From Neoechinorhynchus agilis (taxonomy: Eukaryota; Acanthocephala), in NCBI GenBank assembly GCA_051530055.1, contig CM121342.1, positions 5,394,001 to 5,458,000 on the forward strand: a stretch of 64,000 nucleotides of DNA. The letters are read 5' to 3'. The notes under the pieces were generated by a model. That model had not been told where the DNA came from, made no database searches, and saw only the letters and a list, made by a program, of their open reading frames with translations. Positions 34,637 through 46,794 of the stretch are shown piece by piece. Position 1 is the stretch's first letter. Each line of letters begins with the position of its first letter. The position numbers and the translations under genes are program-made.

Positions 34637-37600
34637 ATGACTTCTCATATACCATCGTCCTCGTCTGATATGCTCTCAGCTGACGAAGATTCAGTCGCCA
34701 TGTGCAACACTCCGGGAGTATTAGGACGTCGGAGGATATTTCTGAATGTGGATCAAGGACCCAATGACTATTGCACCAACGCCATCAGGTCTAATTCACA
34801 ACCGCTTTCGACTTTTCTTTATTATACACATTCAGTACCTGCAAATACACAACACTCACCTTCATGCCTCGTTTTCTCTACGAGCAGTTCCGCAAATATT
34901 CCAACGTATTCTTCCTTGCTATATCCCTTCTTCAGGTTTCTATTTTCACCTTCTTCGCTATTTTAACCCCGGATTTGTATTTAGCAAATTCCTGATGTCT
35001 CCCCAACTGGAAGATATACCACGGCATTTCCTCTTATTCTCATTTTATGCTGTTCCGCCGTCAAGGAATCTCTAGAAGATATCGTATGTGTCCTCTTCTT
35101 CTCCCTTCCAAAGCAATTTTGAAAAAAAATAGAAACGAAGAATCGAAGACCAGAAGGTCAACAATCAACGAACTTTAGGTATTTGAGAAAGTTCGCTTTG
35201 GCGCTCATAATCGTACGTTTAAAGTGATGCGAAGCCATGGATGGACTTTTATTCGATGGATGGACGTAAGAGTTGGAGATGTTGTCAAACTAGTCAATGG
35301 CGACTTTTTTCCTGCTGATACTCTAATCCTAAATTCGAGGTTAGATTATCTCGTCTCAACGTAATCTTTTGATTCGATTTTTCATCCATCATAATCGATG
35401 AGTATGCTTAGATTCGTTATTTCGTCCCAACTCTACCTTGAACCTCGTCTATATTTTACACCAAAAGATTTATGCAAAATTCGTTCGATTTAACTAAAAT
35501 GTACTCCTCAATCTTCTACCATCAGTCCCTTTCCCACCTTATTTTCCGGAAATTAGTTTTTGTGAACTCATCGGTTATCGGATTTTAGCCGAAATCAGTA
35601 TTTCGGATTGCACGTAAACTGTGTGGCGTTCATTAGAATCCGTTTCTTAGTGAACCGAACGGAATATGTTATATTGAGACATCCAATCTTGACGGAGAAA
35701 CCAACCTGAAAATCCGAAAGGTAATTGATATTTGTGCTCCAAATCACGTCCATATTTAAGCTTAGTCCCCCCCACGCGTCGCAAAACTGGCGGAATCCGC
35801 ACTCTCACTTAGGAATCTAAATGGCTACGTGGACGCTGAACCACCAAATAGACATTTGTACGAATTTGTAGGATTAATGAACATCTTTCCAGACGGACCG
35901 AAGATTCCACTCGGTCCCGACCACATCTTGCTCCGTGGATCACAGCTCCGTAATACCAACTGGGCATACGGAATCGTCTTATACACTGGGCACGAAACAA
36001 AGCTCATGATGAATTCACGGTCCATACCGTCGAAAATGTCAAACCTGGAACGAATGGTAAACAAACAAATCGTACTAATGTTTACCGCCTTGCTCGTGAT
36101 CGCTTGTTCGTGTACGGCGGCTGCGGTCATGAGTCGGAACAAAAATAGTCATCGCTGGTATGCACCGGTGGCTTCGACATTGAACATCAAGTCAGAAGAA
36201 GGATCCCTATGGGAGATTCTAATGAATTTCCTTACTTTTATAATCCTCTATAACAACCTCGTACCGATTTCACTTACGGTCACTGTCGAAATAGTCAAAT
36301 TCGTCCAAGCACTCTATATAAACTGGGACTTGGAAATGTATGACGACGTTACGAACACTCGGGCACTTGCTCGGACGTCAAATCTGAACGAGGAACTTGG
36401 TCAAGTACGATTTATTTTCTCGGATAAAACGGGAACATTAACCAAGAACATAATGGAGCTTCGAACTATTGCATGCGAGGAAAGCGATGGTTCTCAGTAC
36501 GTTTTAAAGTTTGTTTCTGTGCCCCCATGAGTTCTTGGCTTCAAAATTCGCCCGTAGCTTAAACGATTTTGATACAATGAGAAGATTTATTAGTGTCGCC
36601 TTGGAGGTTAGTTTGTAAGCTTTTTCTCTCACTCGAAGACTTTAATGATTTAGTCCACAAACACATCTTCAAATCTAAAGCATTTCCTTTAAACTAGAGC
36701 AAGTCTCCAAATCGAATGGGTGCTCTCAGCGAAATATCCTACATTTTTCTCTAATTTTTGCCATAACTTGTTTCAAAAAAAGAAGGATGATCGACTCGAT
36801 CTAATTTATTTTTGAACAATAGAAAATATATATATGGTTAGTCGTGAAAAAGGAAGTTTTATTGTATAAAACTGCAATGTAAAAGACAGTGAAAAGGGGA
36901 CAACGAAGCTATTGTCTCGATGTAAACGGCGCCACTATTAGTATCGTAAAATCTTCTCTTCAAACAGATCTCATTGTTAGCGGCGGGGCATTAGTGAATG
37001 CGTAGCTAAGGTTAAGTTGTCTGCAGGTTAAAGAATTGCGCCATTCACGTGGACTTTTGGAACGGAGACTTGGTCTCTTACTGCATTTTGGCTTGTCATA
37101 CGGCAGTTCCTACATTGTCTCCGGCTTCCTTCGAGGATGTGGTTGATGGTGCATTCCAGCCAAGTGGTATACAGTATCAGGCATCGTCACCGGACGAGCA
37201 CGCTATTCTAAACGCTTTTCGTCAATTCAATCTTCTGGTCATTGAACGCAGCTACGACTTCCTTTCTATAGATCTAAATGGCAAAATAGTCAAGTTCAAG
37301 CTCTTAAACGTTCTCGAATTTACCAGGTACTCGTTTTTGTAGTTTATTGGGATTTTTTATACTCTGCACAACAAATAGCGCACGGAAAATGATGAGTGTA
37401 ATCGTTCAAAATTGCGAGTCAAACGACATCTTTCTTTATTGTAAAGGAGCGGTATTTATCGTCGAAACACAATTAGTGTTCATCTCTCTCTCGTGTGTGT
37501 GTGAACCTTAGGACGACGTAGTTTGTGAGAAAAGTTCCTTCGACAAATTCGGAATGCATTTTCTCCAGGCGTCATTAACCCAGTTTGCAGAGAAAGGTAA

Positions 37601-40600
37601 CGCCTTAATCCGTCTTTCATAGATTATTCCGTTTTATTAAGGACTAAGAACCCTTTGCTTTGCCTATCGCATCATTACCAAGTCCGAATATGATTTGTGG
37701 AATGAACGGCTGAACGAAGCACAAACTGCTGTTGTAAATCGCGAGAAGCACTTATATCAAGTTATGAGCGACATTGAGCGTGATCTCAACATCGTCGGAG
37801 TAACGGGAATCGAAGATAAGCTCCAAGAGGTCCAAAAAACAACTCCCTCCCGTCTTCCATCGTATTTCTCGTTAGGGCGTTCCTGATTCCATCAAAATCC
37901 TACGGGAAGCAGGTATCCAGCTATGGGTGCTAACAGGCGACAAAACTGAAACTGCTATTAATATCGGATATTCGTGTGGCATTCTGGATCGCGACGCAAA
38001 ACTTCTCGTACTTGAAGATGCAGACAAAACCGCATTTGAGCAAAGCTTAGATACTCTTAAAAGTATTTTGGACGAATCTACGTCCGTGTGTCTTGTGCTT
38101 TCAGGACGGGCCCTCGAACTTGTATTCGCCGATGTTGATATAAGCACTGGATTTGTCCAATTGGCTGTAAAATGCAAATCAGTTCTATGTTGCAGAGCAA
38201 CCCCTCGACAAAAAGCCACCGTGGTTGATGCCGTCCGTAAAACAACTCGAAAAATAACTTTGGCAATTGGCGATGGTGCCAACGATGTTGCCATGATACA
38301 GGTTAGCATACAAAGATTCTCAAAGATAATGCAACCACATAATTTGTTTACTTTGTCGTGTTCATTTCTGGTGCTCTGAGATCTAAAAATCAACATTTAT
38401 CCACTAACCAAACATTTTCGTATCTGTTAGCTTTCAAAAGTGCCGATACTGTTTCTGGAGAATGTTTATAAAAAAAATCATTTCGGTCATAGTGTGATTA
38501 TCGATTGAGTAGTTTTCAAAAAAAAAGAACAGTTTGAGAAACCAAAGCAGGCCCAATTTTGATTGTATCAAAAAAATATGGCGCGTTTATTTGAACAAAA
38601 TTGGATTTGATTGTGTGTTTTTAGAATAAGGTCATTTTTAGGCAGCTCATGTGGGTATTGGGATTCATGGTCGAGAAGGAATGCAAGCGGCATCCGCGAG
38701 TGATTATTCAATCGGGCAGGTAAATCTTTTGTTCGAATATGTTACAAGAAATCCCAAAGTTTCGGTTCTTAATTCGTCTCTTACTCGTCCATGGTGTATG
38801 GAACTATCGGAGACTTTGCAAAGTGATCTTATACTGCTTTTATAAGAATATTTGCCTTTACATCATCCAGGTCTGTTTTCTCAATTTTATTTTGTCTTAT
38901 TGAATGACCGTTCACTGACAGCTTTGGTTTGCGTTCTATTCTTCTTTTTCGGGACAGGTTCTTTTCGAAAGATGGTCAATTAGCGTTTACAATGTCGTAA
39001 GTGCTCATACCTTCCATTGATGATTAATTTAACTTGGACGTAAAGATATTCACTGCGGCTCAACCAATCGCTATTGGTATTTTCGATCGATCCATGGATG
39101 CACAGACAGTCATCAAACATCCGTTGATTTACAAAAGCACCCAGAATAAAGAAGATTTTAATTTTCGGGTAAATTCGTACATTTTATTCTATATGATAAT
39201 TTGTAGGTATTTTGGACGTGGATCTTGAATGCTGTCTATCACTCAATTGTACTTTTCTATTCAATACAGTCAGTCCTATCGAAAGGTAATTTTCAGACAT
39301 TCATTTTCCTTTAAAATCAACTTCGAACCAAATCTTTCAATGAATCCATCAGGGAACTCCTTTTTAGAAATCCATATGAAAAGCACTACAGTGTTTTAAC
39401 CCCCATTTTTTTAATCAGGTAAACGCATTTTTAGTGGCATTTTTATCTATTGAGCAATGTGCTTGAATTGGCCATTGAAGATAAAGTATCATCGAAAATA
39501 AAGTAGATTGCTAAAATATTTATTTACGCTCTGATAAATGCAACAAGATTGATAAGAATTCGTTTTCGGTCGAAAGCGACAAACGCCAAGTAGGGATAAA
39601 TCTGCTTCAAATGCTCCGCTGACCTTCGCGAAATTTCCCTGTAAAGTCGGTTCAACAAAGCAATAATTGATCGCTTTTTTAAGATTGTATATGGTTCAGT
39701 GGTCACACTCTGGGTAGCCATTTGTTCGTTGGCAGCGTTGTTTACACGGTTAGTTCAATTCGGTCCGCAGCTGATTTCCTCGTACCGAACAACAGTTTGT
39801 CGTGATCACAGTCAGCCTAAAAGCTGGTCTGATGTGCGAATCATGGACAGCGGTAGGAACATACTTTTTCTAGCTCTAATAACATTAAACTTCTAAAAGA
39901 TGGTTCATGTTTCCATTTGGGGCAGCATACTCGCCTGGCTCGCGTTTCTCATTCTTCATAGCAGCGTAAGTTACTTCTTTCCTGGACGAGTTTTGGACAT
40001 GTTCGGCGTTGTAAGTAGATTATTTACACTTCGAGCAAAACAAACTAATGCTTCTTCATCTAGGGTCAACGAATACTCTTGAGCCCTTTATTCTACCTCC
40101 TTCTCTTAATAATCCCTTCCATGACTTTATACGCAGATTTCGTTTAAGCCAGCGATTCTCACATGCCTCCACCCTCATTTTCTCTCCTTTTTGCCATTGC
40201 TGAGAATCGTTGGTGAACGCAGTGTTCCAAAGGACTTTCTATCCCAATCGAATTCAAGTTATCCAATCAAAAGAGAGATCAGCAAACAATTTTGGTCGAG
40301 CAAATGAATCTGTGCCACTAAAACATCTTCCTGCTGACATTGCTAATCGTATGAATCAGAAGTTCTCTCGAATTCGAACGGTGTTCAATCGAAAGTCGAA
40401 CTCAGGCGCTAAAGCTAACATCGCTGCCGGCACTGATAATGTTTCTTACAGTAGGTTCTTGAGTTTCGCTAACTTGATTTCGATTCGAATTAGGAGGGTT
40501 TGCGTTTTCCCAAGAGGAGAACGGCGTTGTGCTTCAATCACAAGTGGTCCGTTCATATTGCACTTCGACATGCAGGCCCAGTCCCACGCTTGCTGGATCA

Positions 40601-40693
40601 GCCCATGTGAACAAACTCTGTCCGACTATAAGTTCTGCTGGATCATCTTCTAGTGAAAACGACTCCCGTACACGTCTTCTATCGAAAAAATAA
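34637..40693 (+). CDS. P4-type ATPase, phospholipid flippase (ATP8A-like), multi-exon
   Basis: The protein moves aminophospholipids to the cytosolic leaflet. More than 15 small exons were followed in order. Landmarks are [12 protein letters not shown] (34637-34788), [20 protein letters not shown] (34836-34935), [48 protein letters not shown], and the PISL helix [13 protein letters not shown]. Next come the phosphorylation site [10 protein letters not shown] (about 36420), [18 protein letters not shown]...[17 protein letters not shown] and [11 protein letters not shown]. The tail has [49 protein letters not shown] and the ATP8A-type [11 protein letters not shown]. The stop is at 40691-40693. 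Near 35150-35185 the frame changes with either a 22-base gap or an indel; this spot is unresolved. Confidence 0.92.
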
Positions 40694-40747
40694 ATGTTTT
40701 TTTTCTGAAGAATTGTAGTAACATTCTTTTAGACGCTAGTATTTTAG

Positions 40748-41638
40748 ATGCCATCCAATCAAAATGTATTCCTATTCGTACCTAACTTAATCGGTGAGTC
40801 GTCCTAAAAAAAGGGGGCGGTTAAAAAAAAGAAGAACCAATGTGGATTAGCTTAGGTCTAACCAACATTAATCCTTTCAGGTTACCTCAGAGTCCTTCTT
40901 TTACTCGTATTTTTACTGTTATCTCGGCACAATTGCCCAGTAGCCTTAGTTGCCTATGTGTTCAGTGTCGCCCTGGACGGCATTGATGGAATAGTAGCTC
41001 GTCGTCTTGATCAATGTAAGTTGAAAAAAAAGAAGAAACTTATTGCATCGGCCTTTAGGTTCGGATTTTGGCATCATGGTCGATATGGTCATCGACCGTT
41101 GTACCAGCGGCTGTTTGTGTGGAATCATCGGAACACTATTTCCCAATTATGGCATTGGATTCATTCTATGGACCTCACTGGACTTTGCGTCCCATTGGTT
41201 TCATCTCCACAGGTGAGATCGGGGGTTCTCTCTTCTTTAAAGTAAACTTTCGCCCCGTCAGCTGTACGGTCACTGGACTCGGCTCACACAAAGACTCCAT
41301 TTCGTTCTCAAATGATATTCTGAAAACTTACTACTCAGAAAAGGTAAATACTCGGTTTTTGAAAGTTAAACACTTGGCATGCGTTTTTCTTAAAGCAGAA
41401 AATCATGATGCCTCTAGCAATCGGAACTGAAGTATTTCTTCTTTCAGTCTACATCTTGGCGTTCACTGAAGGAGCGCTCTACCACGCTATTATGGTAATC
41501 GGAACAATGACCCTGCCGTTGTTTGTCGCAAAGACCGTCGTAAACATTATACAACTCATGCAAGCGAGCATTCGACTCGTCCGCAGTCAATACCGATCTT
41601 CGTCGACCTCACTTTTGTTGTCTGAAAAAGAAAATTGA
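40748..41638 (+). CDS. CDP-diacylglycerol-inositol 3-phosphatidyltransferase (PI synthase)
   Basis: The enzyme makes phosphatidylinositol from CDP-DAG and myo-inositol in the ER membrane. Five exons: the first starts at 40748 (MPSNQNVFLFVPNLIG). The second has GYLRVLLLLVFLLLSRH and the start of the CDP-alcohol motif, which continues across the next intron. Spliced, it reads DG..AR, eight residues, G...D...D (DGIVARRLDQ then CSDFGIMVDMVIDR), with all eight signature residues present. Exon 3 also has SLDFASHWFHLH; the last exon has IGTEVFLLSVYILAFTEG. The ATG sits on tttag, 54 bases after the flippase stop, so the gene is probably the third member of the same operon. It ends 18 bases from the stop of a convergent gene. 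Confidence 0.93.
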
Positions 41639-41656
41639 TGCTTATTTATTATTTTG

Positions 41657-41902
41657 TCACAACAACTTTGGCTTCCATTTTAAACGTTTCATCAGTGCAC
41701 GGAGCTCTTTGTTGATCCGCTCAAAATTCTCGTCATCGTTCAAGTAGTCGTCAACGTCTTCGTCCATAACGTAGTCGTCCGAGAAATACTTCTTATCCTG
41801 ACGAACGATTACACGGATCTCTTGAGCAGTGAGTCGCGAGGAAATAGTTGATGAAAGTGGCGTACATATCATGATAATCAACAAAAGCCACAGACGAGCC
41901 AT
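41657..41902 (-). CDS. Small secreted acidic protein
   Basis: The ORF is 81 residues from a clear ATG. It has a textbook signal peptide (MARLWLLLIIMICTPLSST), then an acidic stretch (DDYVMDEDVDDYLNDDENF) and a basic end (ALMKRLKWKPKLL). There are no cysteines in the mature part and no recognised family. Dibasic sites are few, so a neuropeptide precursor is possible but not supported. It converges on PI synthase with 18 bases between stops. Confidence 0.6.
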   Translation of the reverse strand: MARLWLLLIIMICTPLSSTISSRLTAQEIRVIVRQDKKYFSDDYVMDEDVDDYLNDDENFERINKELRALMKRLKWKPKLL

Positions 41903-42329
41903 GTTTGCAATTTTTAAACGTACCTTTCTTTTACAAAGACGACTGGAGGTTGTTATGGTGACCGCTAAGTCTAACTTGATCTTAAATTTGCTGCAATATA
42001 CCGCTTTAACATTGTCCTTAATGGATTGAAGCAGACAGATAAAAAAATTGAAGCAGCCTTAGTTTAGACACAAATCCACGCCGCGATAAGAAATAGAATT
42101 TAAAATATCTAGCCGAAAAAAGATCATGATAAAAAAATTATTCCTGGACCCCCTTCGAAAAACAATTTAAAAATAAAAAAAATTATTCTTCGCCCAACCC
42201 TTTCAAAAAACTAAAAGAAATGAAAAAACGAAAAAATAATCCATTAAAAAAATTATTACTGAACCCCTATTGCAAAATTTTTTTAAGGCGATAAAGGAAT
42301 TTTAATAATAAAGTACAAAACGTGCAATC
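41903..42329. other. A/T-rich spacer
   Basis: Repeated aaaaaaattatt(a/c) blocks at about 42110-42300 form a degenerate local repeat. No gene is seen. Confidence 0.5.
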
Positions 42330-42835
42330 ACCACCGTCCGCAAAATCGAAGCTTCTCTCTTTCATCGGCTGTCGTTATCGCGCTAGCAGCATTGCTGTCA
42401 CCGGTCGTTTCTCTCAATTTCTTCGAGAGATCCGGGAGCAGAGTGCCGAGCTGCCAAGCGCTCAATACGTCTCTACCCCAAAGGGGACAAAATAGTGGGC
42501 CCTTGCTAAATCCCTATATTTTCGTACCTTCCTCCCTTCCGTTGCAATGGTTGCACCTCCAGCGGCTTCGAGAGAATAGAGAATGTTGCTTACTGCGAGG
42601 ATGTCCAAACACGTGGCGTCCCAGAGAAGACATTTGCCCTCCCGCCACTTAAAGACCGAAATTCCGTCAGGTCGACAAAGATGGGCGGGTTCCAAGATGT
42701 TCAGGAAGTTCACCGTTTTCAATGCCCGAGAAATTGCGCTATCGATCTCAGAATGGCGTGAGAACCTTAGTCCTGACTTTCGGCCAACGAGACCGTGTCG
42801 CCCGAAAGCATCAACCAAAGACCCACAGACCAAGT
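42330..42835 (-). mobile_element. Retroelement fragment (C-terminal domain), minus strand
   Basis: The minus strand encodes RHSEIDSAISRAL, ILEPAHLCRPDGISV, KCLLWDATCLD and YFVPFGVET, then in another frame LRETTGDS near 42400. RPDG...LLWDATC followed by FVPFGVET is the order seen in the C-terminal part of some LINE-type ORFs. It shares long stretches with 340-590 and its end with 6630-6805. Frameshifts show it is dead. Confidence 0.6.
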
Positions 42836-43084
42836 CTTAAGGACACTGCGATCCTCGTTACCTCATCAGTAAGAAGATTTCCCACAGATGCCAGAGGAAC
42901 AGCCTCCAACCACGTACCCGATTCTCGCGTTGAAACTGCCAACAATCTAGCTCGGACGACCCCATCGTGAGAACCTGAAAGTAGAGAGCTCTCGCGACGA
43001 GAGATCTGTCCCAGATCGACTGTCTGAGGCCATTCACGGGAACATGATTAGCGCCTGTCTGCTGGCAACATTCTTTAACTGCCC

Positions 43085-43400
43085 CTACAAAGTCTTGGTC
43101 AAACCGACGACACCGATTCCGTCCCCGAGCAATTCAAGGAGCTAATGGATGGGTTCGAGGCCGTTGCTCCAGGTCTGAAACTCGTGACTCCAGAGCAACT
43201 CGACCTTCTGGGCAGTTGCGTCTTTGATTCAAATGTTAAAGCTGAGATCGGCCGTATCATACCGAAACTTTCGTTGCTGTGCGATAGGGTGAAAGCTCTC
43301 TCGGCGTTATTTCTGATAAAAAACGCACCCTTTATCCCCAAATTGTCTTCAAACATAAGGAAGGATTTGCTAAGCTCGACGGCAAGGTGAGGGCTTGTCC
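43085..43400 (+). mobile_element. Reverse-transcriptase-downstream fragment, plus strand
   Basis: The plus strand encodes LLGSCVFDSNVKAEI, LSLLCDRVKALSAL and FLIKNAPFIPKLSSNI. This matches the thumb-like region after reverse transcriptase that precedes the domain at 42330-42835, but it is now in the opposite orientation. The pieces are therefore rearranged. The minisatellite starts directly at its 3' end. Confidence 0.5.
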
Positions 43401-43431
43401 CGAGCGTATTTTAAATGTCCAGCTTGATTGC

Positions 43432-45302
43432 ACCGTTTTGTCAGGTTGCACCAGATCTTCTGATTGCACCGCTTTGTCAGGTTGCACCAGATCTTCTGAT
43501 TGCACCGCTTTGTCGGGTTGCACCAGATCTTCTGATTGTACCGTGTTGTCGGGTTGCACCAGATCTTCTGATTGTACCGTGTTGTCGGATTGCACCAGAT
43601 CTTCTGATTGTACCGTGTTGTCGGGTTGCACCAGATCTTCTGATTGCACCGTGTTGTCGGGTTGCACCAGATCTTCAGATTGCACCGTTTTGTCGGGTTG
43701 CACCAGATCTTCTGATTGTACCGTGTTTTCGGGTTGCAACAGATCTTCTGATTGTACCGTTTTGTCAGGTTGCACCAGATCTTCTGATTGTACCGTGTTG
43801 TCGGGTTGCACCAGATCTTCTGATTGTACCGTGTTGTCGGGTTGCACCAGATCTTCTGATTGCACCGTGTTGTCAGGTTGCACCAGATCTTCTGATTGCA
43901 CCGTGTTGTCAGGTTGCACCAGATCTTCTGATTGTACCGTTTTGTCGGGTTGCAACAGATCTTCTGATTGTACCGTTTTGTCGGGTTGCACCAGATCTTC
44001 TGATTGTACCGTTTTGTCAGGTTGCAACAGATCTTCTGATTGCACCGTTTTGTCGGGTTGCACCAGATCTTCTGATTGTACCGTGTTGTCGGGTTGCAAC
44101 AGATCTTCTGATTGTACCGTTTTGTCAGGTTGCACCAGATCTTCTGATTGTACCGTGTTGTCGGGTTGCACCAGATCTTCTGATTGCACCGTGTTGTCGG
44201 GTTGCACCAGATCTTCTGATTGTACCGTTTTGTCAGGTTGCACCAGATCTTCTGATTGCACCGTGTTGTCAGGTTGCACCAGATCTTCTGATTGTACCGT
44301 TTTGTCGGGTTGCAACAGATCTTCTGATTGCACCGTTTTGTCAGGTTGCACCAGATCTTCTGATTGCACCGTTTTGTCAGGTTGCAACAGATCTTCTGAT
44401 TGTACCGTGTTGTCGGGTTGCACCAGATCTTCTGATTGCACCGTTTTGTCGGGTTGCACCAGATCTTCTGATTGTACCGTGTTGTCGGGTTGCAACAGAT
44501 CTTCTGATTGCACCGTTTTGTGGGTTGCACAGATCTTCTACCGTGTTGTCGGGTTGCACAGATCTTCTGATTGCACCGTTTTGTCGGGTTGCACCAGATC
44601 TTCTGATTGTACCGTTTTGTCGGGTTGCAGATCTTCTGTGCCGTTTTGTCAGGTTGCACAGATCTTCTGATTGTACCGTTTTGTCAGGTTGCACCAGATC
44701 TTCTGATTGTACCGTTTTGTCGGGTTGCAACAGATCTTCTGATTGCACCGTTTTGTCAGGTTGCACCAGATCTTCTGATTGTACCGTGTTGTCGGGTTGC
44801 ACCAGATCTTCTGATTGTACCGTGTTGTCGGGTTGCACCAGATCTTCTGATTGTACCGTGTTGTCGGGTTGCACCAGATCTTCTGATTGTACCGTGTTGT
44901 CGGGTTGCACCAGATCTTCTGATTGTACCGTGTTGTCGGGTTGCACCAGATCTTCTGATTGCACCGTGTTGTCGGGTTGCACCAGATCTTCTGATTGTAC
45001 CGTTTTGTCGGGTTGCACCAGATCTTCTGATTGCACCGTTTTGTCAGGTTGCACCAGATCTTCTGATTGTACCGTTTTGTCAGGTTGCACCAGATCTTCT
45101 GATTGCACCGTTTTGTCGGGTTGCAACAGATCTTCTGATTGTACCGTGTTGTCGGGTTGCACCAGATCTTCTGATTGCACCGTTTTGTCAGGTTGCAACA
45201 GATCTTCTGATTGCACCGTTTTGTCGGGTTGCACCAGATCTTCTGATTGCACCGTGTTGTCGGGTTGCACCAGATCTTCTGATTGTACCGTTTTGTCGGG
45301 TA
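43432..45302. repeat. 36-bp minisatellite, about 52 copies
   Basis: The unit contains ttgcaccagatcttctgatt followed by g(c/t)accg(t/g)(t/g)ttgtc(a/g)gg. Because 36 is a multiple of three and the unit lacks stops in several frames, long frames of 390-630 codons run through on both strands (DCTVLSGCTRSS on plus, QPDNTVQSEDLV on minus). Small deletions at about 44520-44660 shift the frames. It abuts retroelement debris on the left. Confidence 0.95.
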
Positions 45303-46794
45303 ATTGATTTCAGCTGTCAGACAATGCGCACCAACCTCAGTTCCTGATCGAGACGCTCCTTTTCGAAGGGACGTCGCGAGGTGGAAGACGCGTTGGCCGA
45401 GGACAATACGCGGCCGAGGCAAAATACAGCGAACAGCAAAGCGCGGAAGAATCACGATGATAAGTCTGATGTCGGATTCCCATAATGGTGAGTCCACTAA
45501 TGATTTTTCGACACAATGAAGGTACGATATTGATCGTCACATTTTTGGCCTTTATGGAATGGAATTTTGGGTTTAATTCTTTGTGTAAGCTGTAGTTTTA
45601 CGGAGTAAATATTTATGATGGCGTGAACTGCGGCTTGGTTTCCCGGTTGCATGTTAAATCAATCTTTTTTTCATATATTTTCGTTCCGGTCGATAGTATT
45701 GAGCTGTGTGCTCGAATTAAACGTAAGTTCCGTTTTTCCGGTTAACGGATTGTTGAATATATTTCGATCTCGAAAGGGAAAGTTCACATTTCCGCTCACA
45801 ACACTCGTGGCGTTCTCCAGGCCGCTATTCATTATTGACCAATGTCTACGCCTATTCTATAGTAAATGTTCTCAGAGAATTTTTTTGTCTTATTGTTACT
45901 TCCACAAAAACACTTCTATCAAGATAGTCTCTTCCCTTGTAGCAACATCCATAATGCCCCATTCGTAATCTGCAGCCTACAAGAATGTTACCGCAATGTA
46001 AAGCAAGTTATTCGGGTCTTCCTCCTCCAGTCGTATATTTTGCCGTCAATCAATGCCGAGCGACAATTTCGATAATAAGCTAAGAACTCTTCTACAAGGT
46101 ACAGTACACAAATATACATTTGTTCGGATTTTATCAGCAATTTTAAATCAGTCAAAAAACGTAAAATGCAAGAACGAAACTTAAGAACGAGCTTCTTCAA
46201 AATAACAAATGCTATCGTTCCTTCTTACAAACTCATGAACAAATGAATAATATTTGATCCGTTTAGCCTCTCAAAAATTCTATTTAATGTTTTCAGCCGT
46301 GAATTGCTTCTTCTTCTTTGTGTTTGCCAACTTTTGTCACCGTTTTTAAAGCTCACAAACACTTTGTATCCGCCGCCCAGCAGCGAGCGCCGAGCCTCTC
46401 AGGATAACGAGGGACCTTCGTCGAGCAAACTCAACTTGATGCAAAACATGCCCCAAAGTATACTTCAAACTCTCAGCGAGTCCGATTGAAGCGTCCGAAC
46501 AAAACCATGGTTCTCAGACATCCGTGAACTTGTCAAAGTCGACTTAATTTCCGGCGATAGAAAGCTGTGAGCTTAATTGCATAGACTCGGATGGAAGCGC
46601 ATGTTCACTATCTTGAGACAAAATGTTATTCCTCCAAGTAGGAGTCGATTGTTGATCTTGAATGCTCATATTCTGCCCAGTAGACCATGAGCTTGGGGCG
46701 CCGTATCAATGGCGAATAGCGTTAGTCCCTAGAAGTGAAATCTCATTTCTGTCATGTTATAAAAAAGTAATGCATTAAGAAGAAACGTTGTTGT
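45303..46794. other. Unassigned region
   Basis: The first 180 bases are relatively G/C-rich and may be more retroelement debris. The rest has short open frames with hydrophobic segments and possible splice sites, but nothing could be assigned. A single DRHIFGLY-like peptide at about 45540 recalls carnitine acyltransferases but has no supporting context. Confidence 0.4.

Noticed and set aside
43387-45307. Several very long open frames (390-630 codons) on both strands
   Set aside because: They are products of a 36-bp tandem repeat lacking stops; peptides are pure repeats, frames overlap in all phases and indels move between them.
45523-45562. DRHIFGLY peptide suggesting carnitine acyltransferase
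   Set aside because: No neighbouring conserved blocks such as the STSQ motif or the catalytic His region were found.
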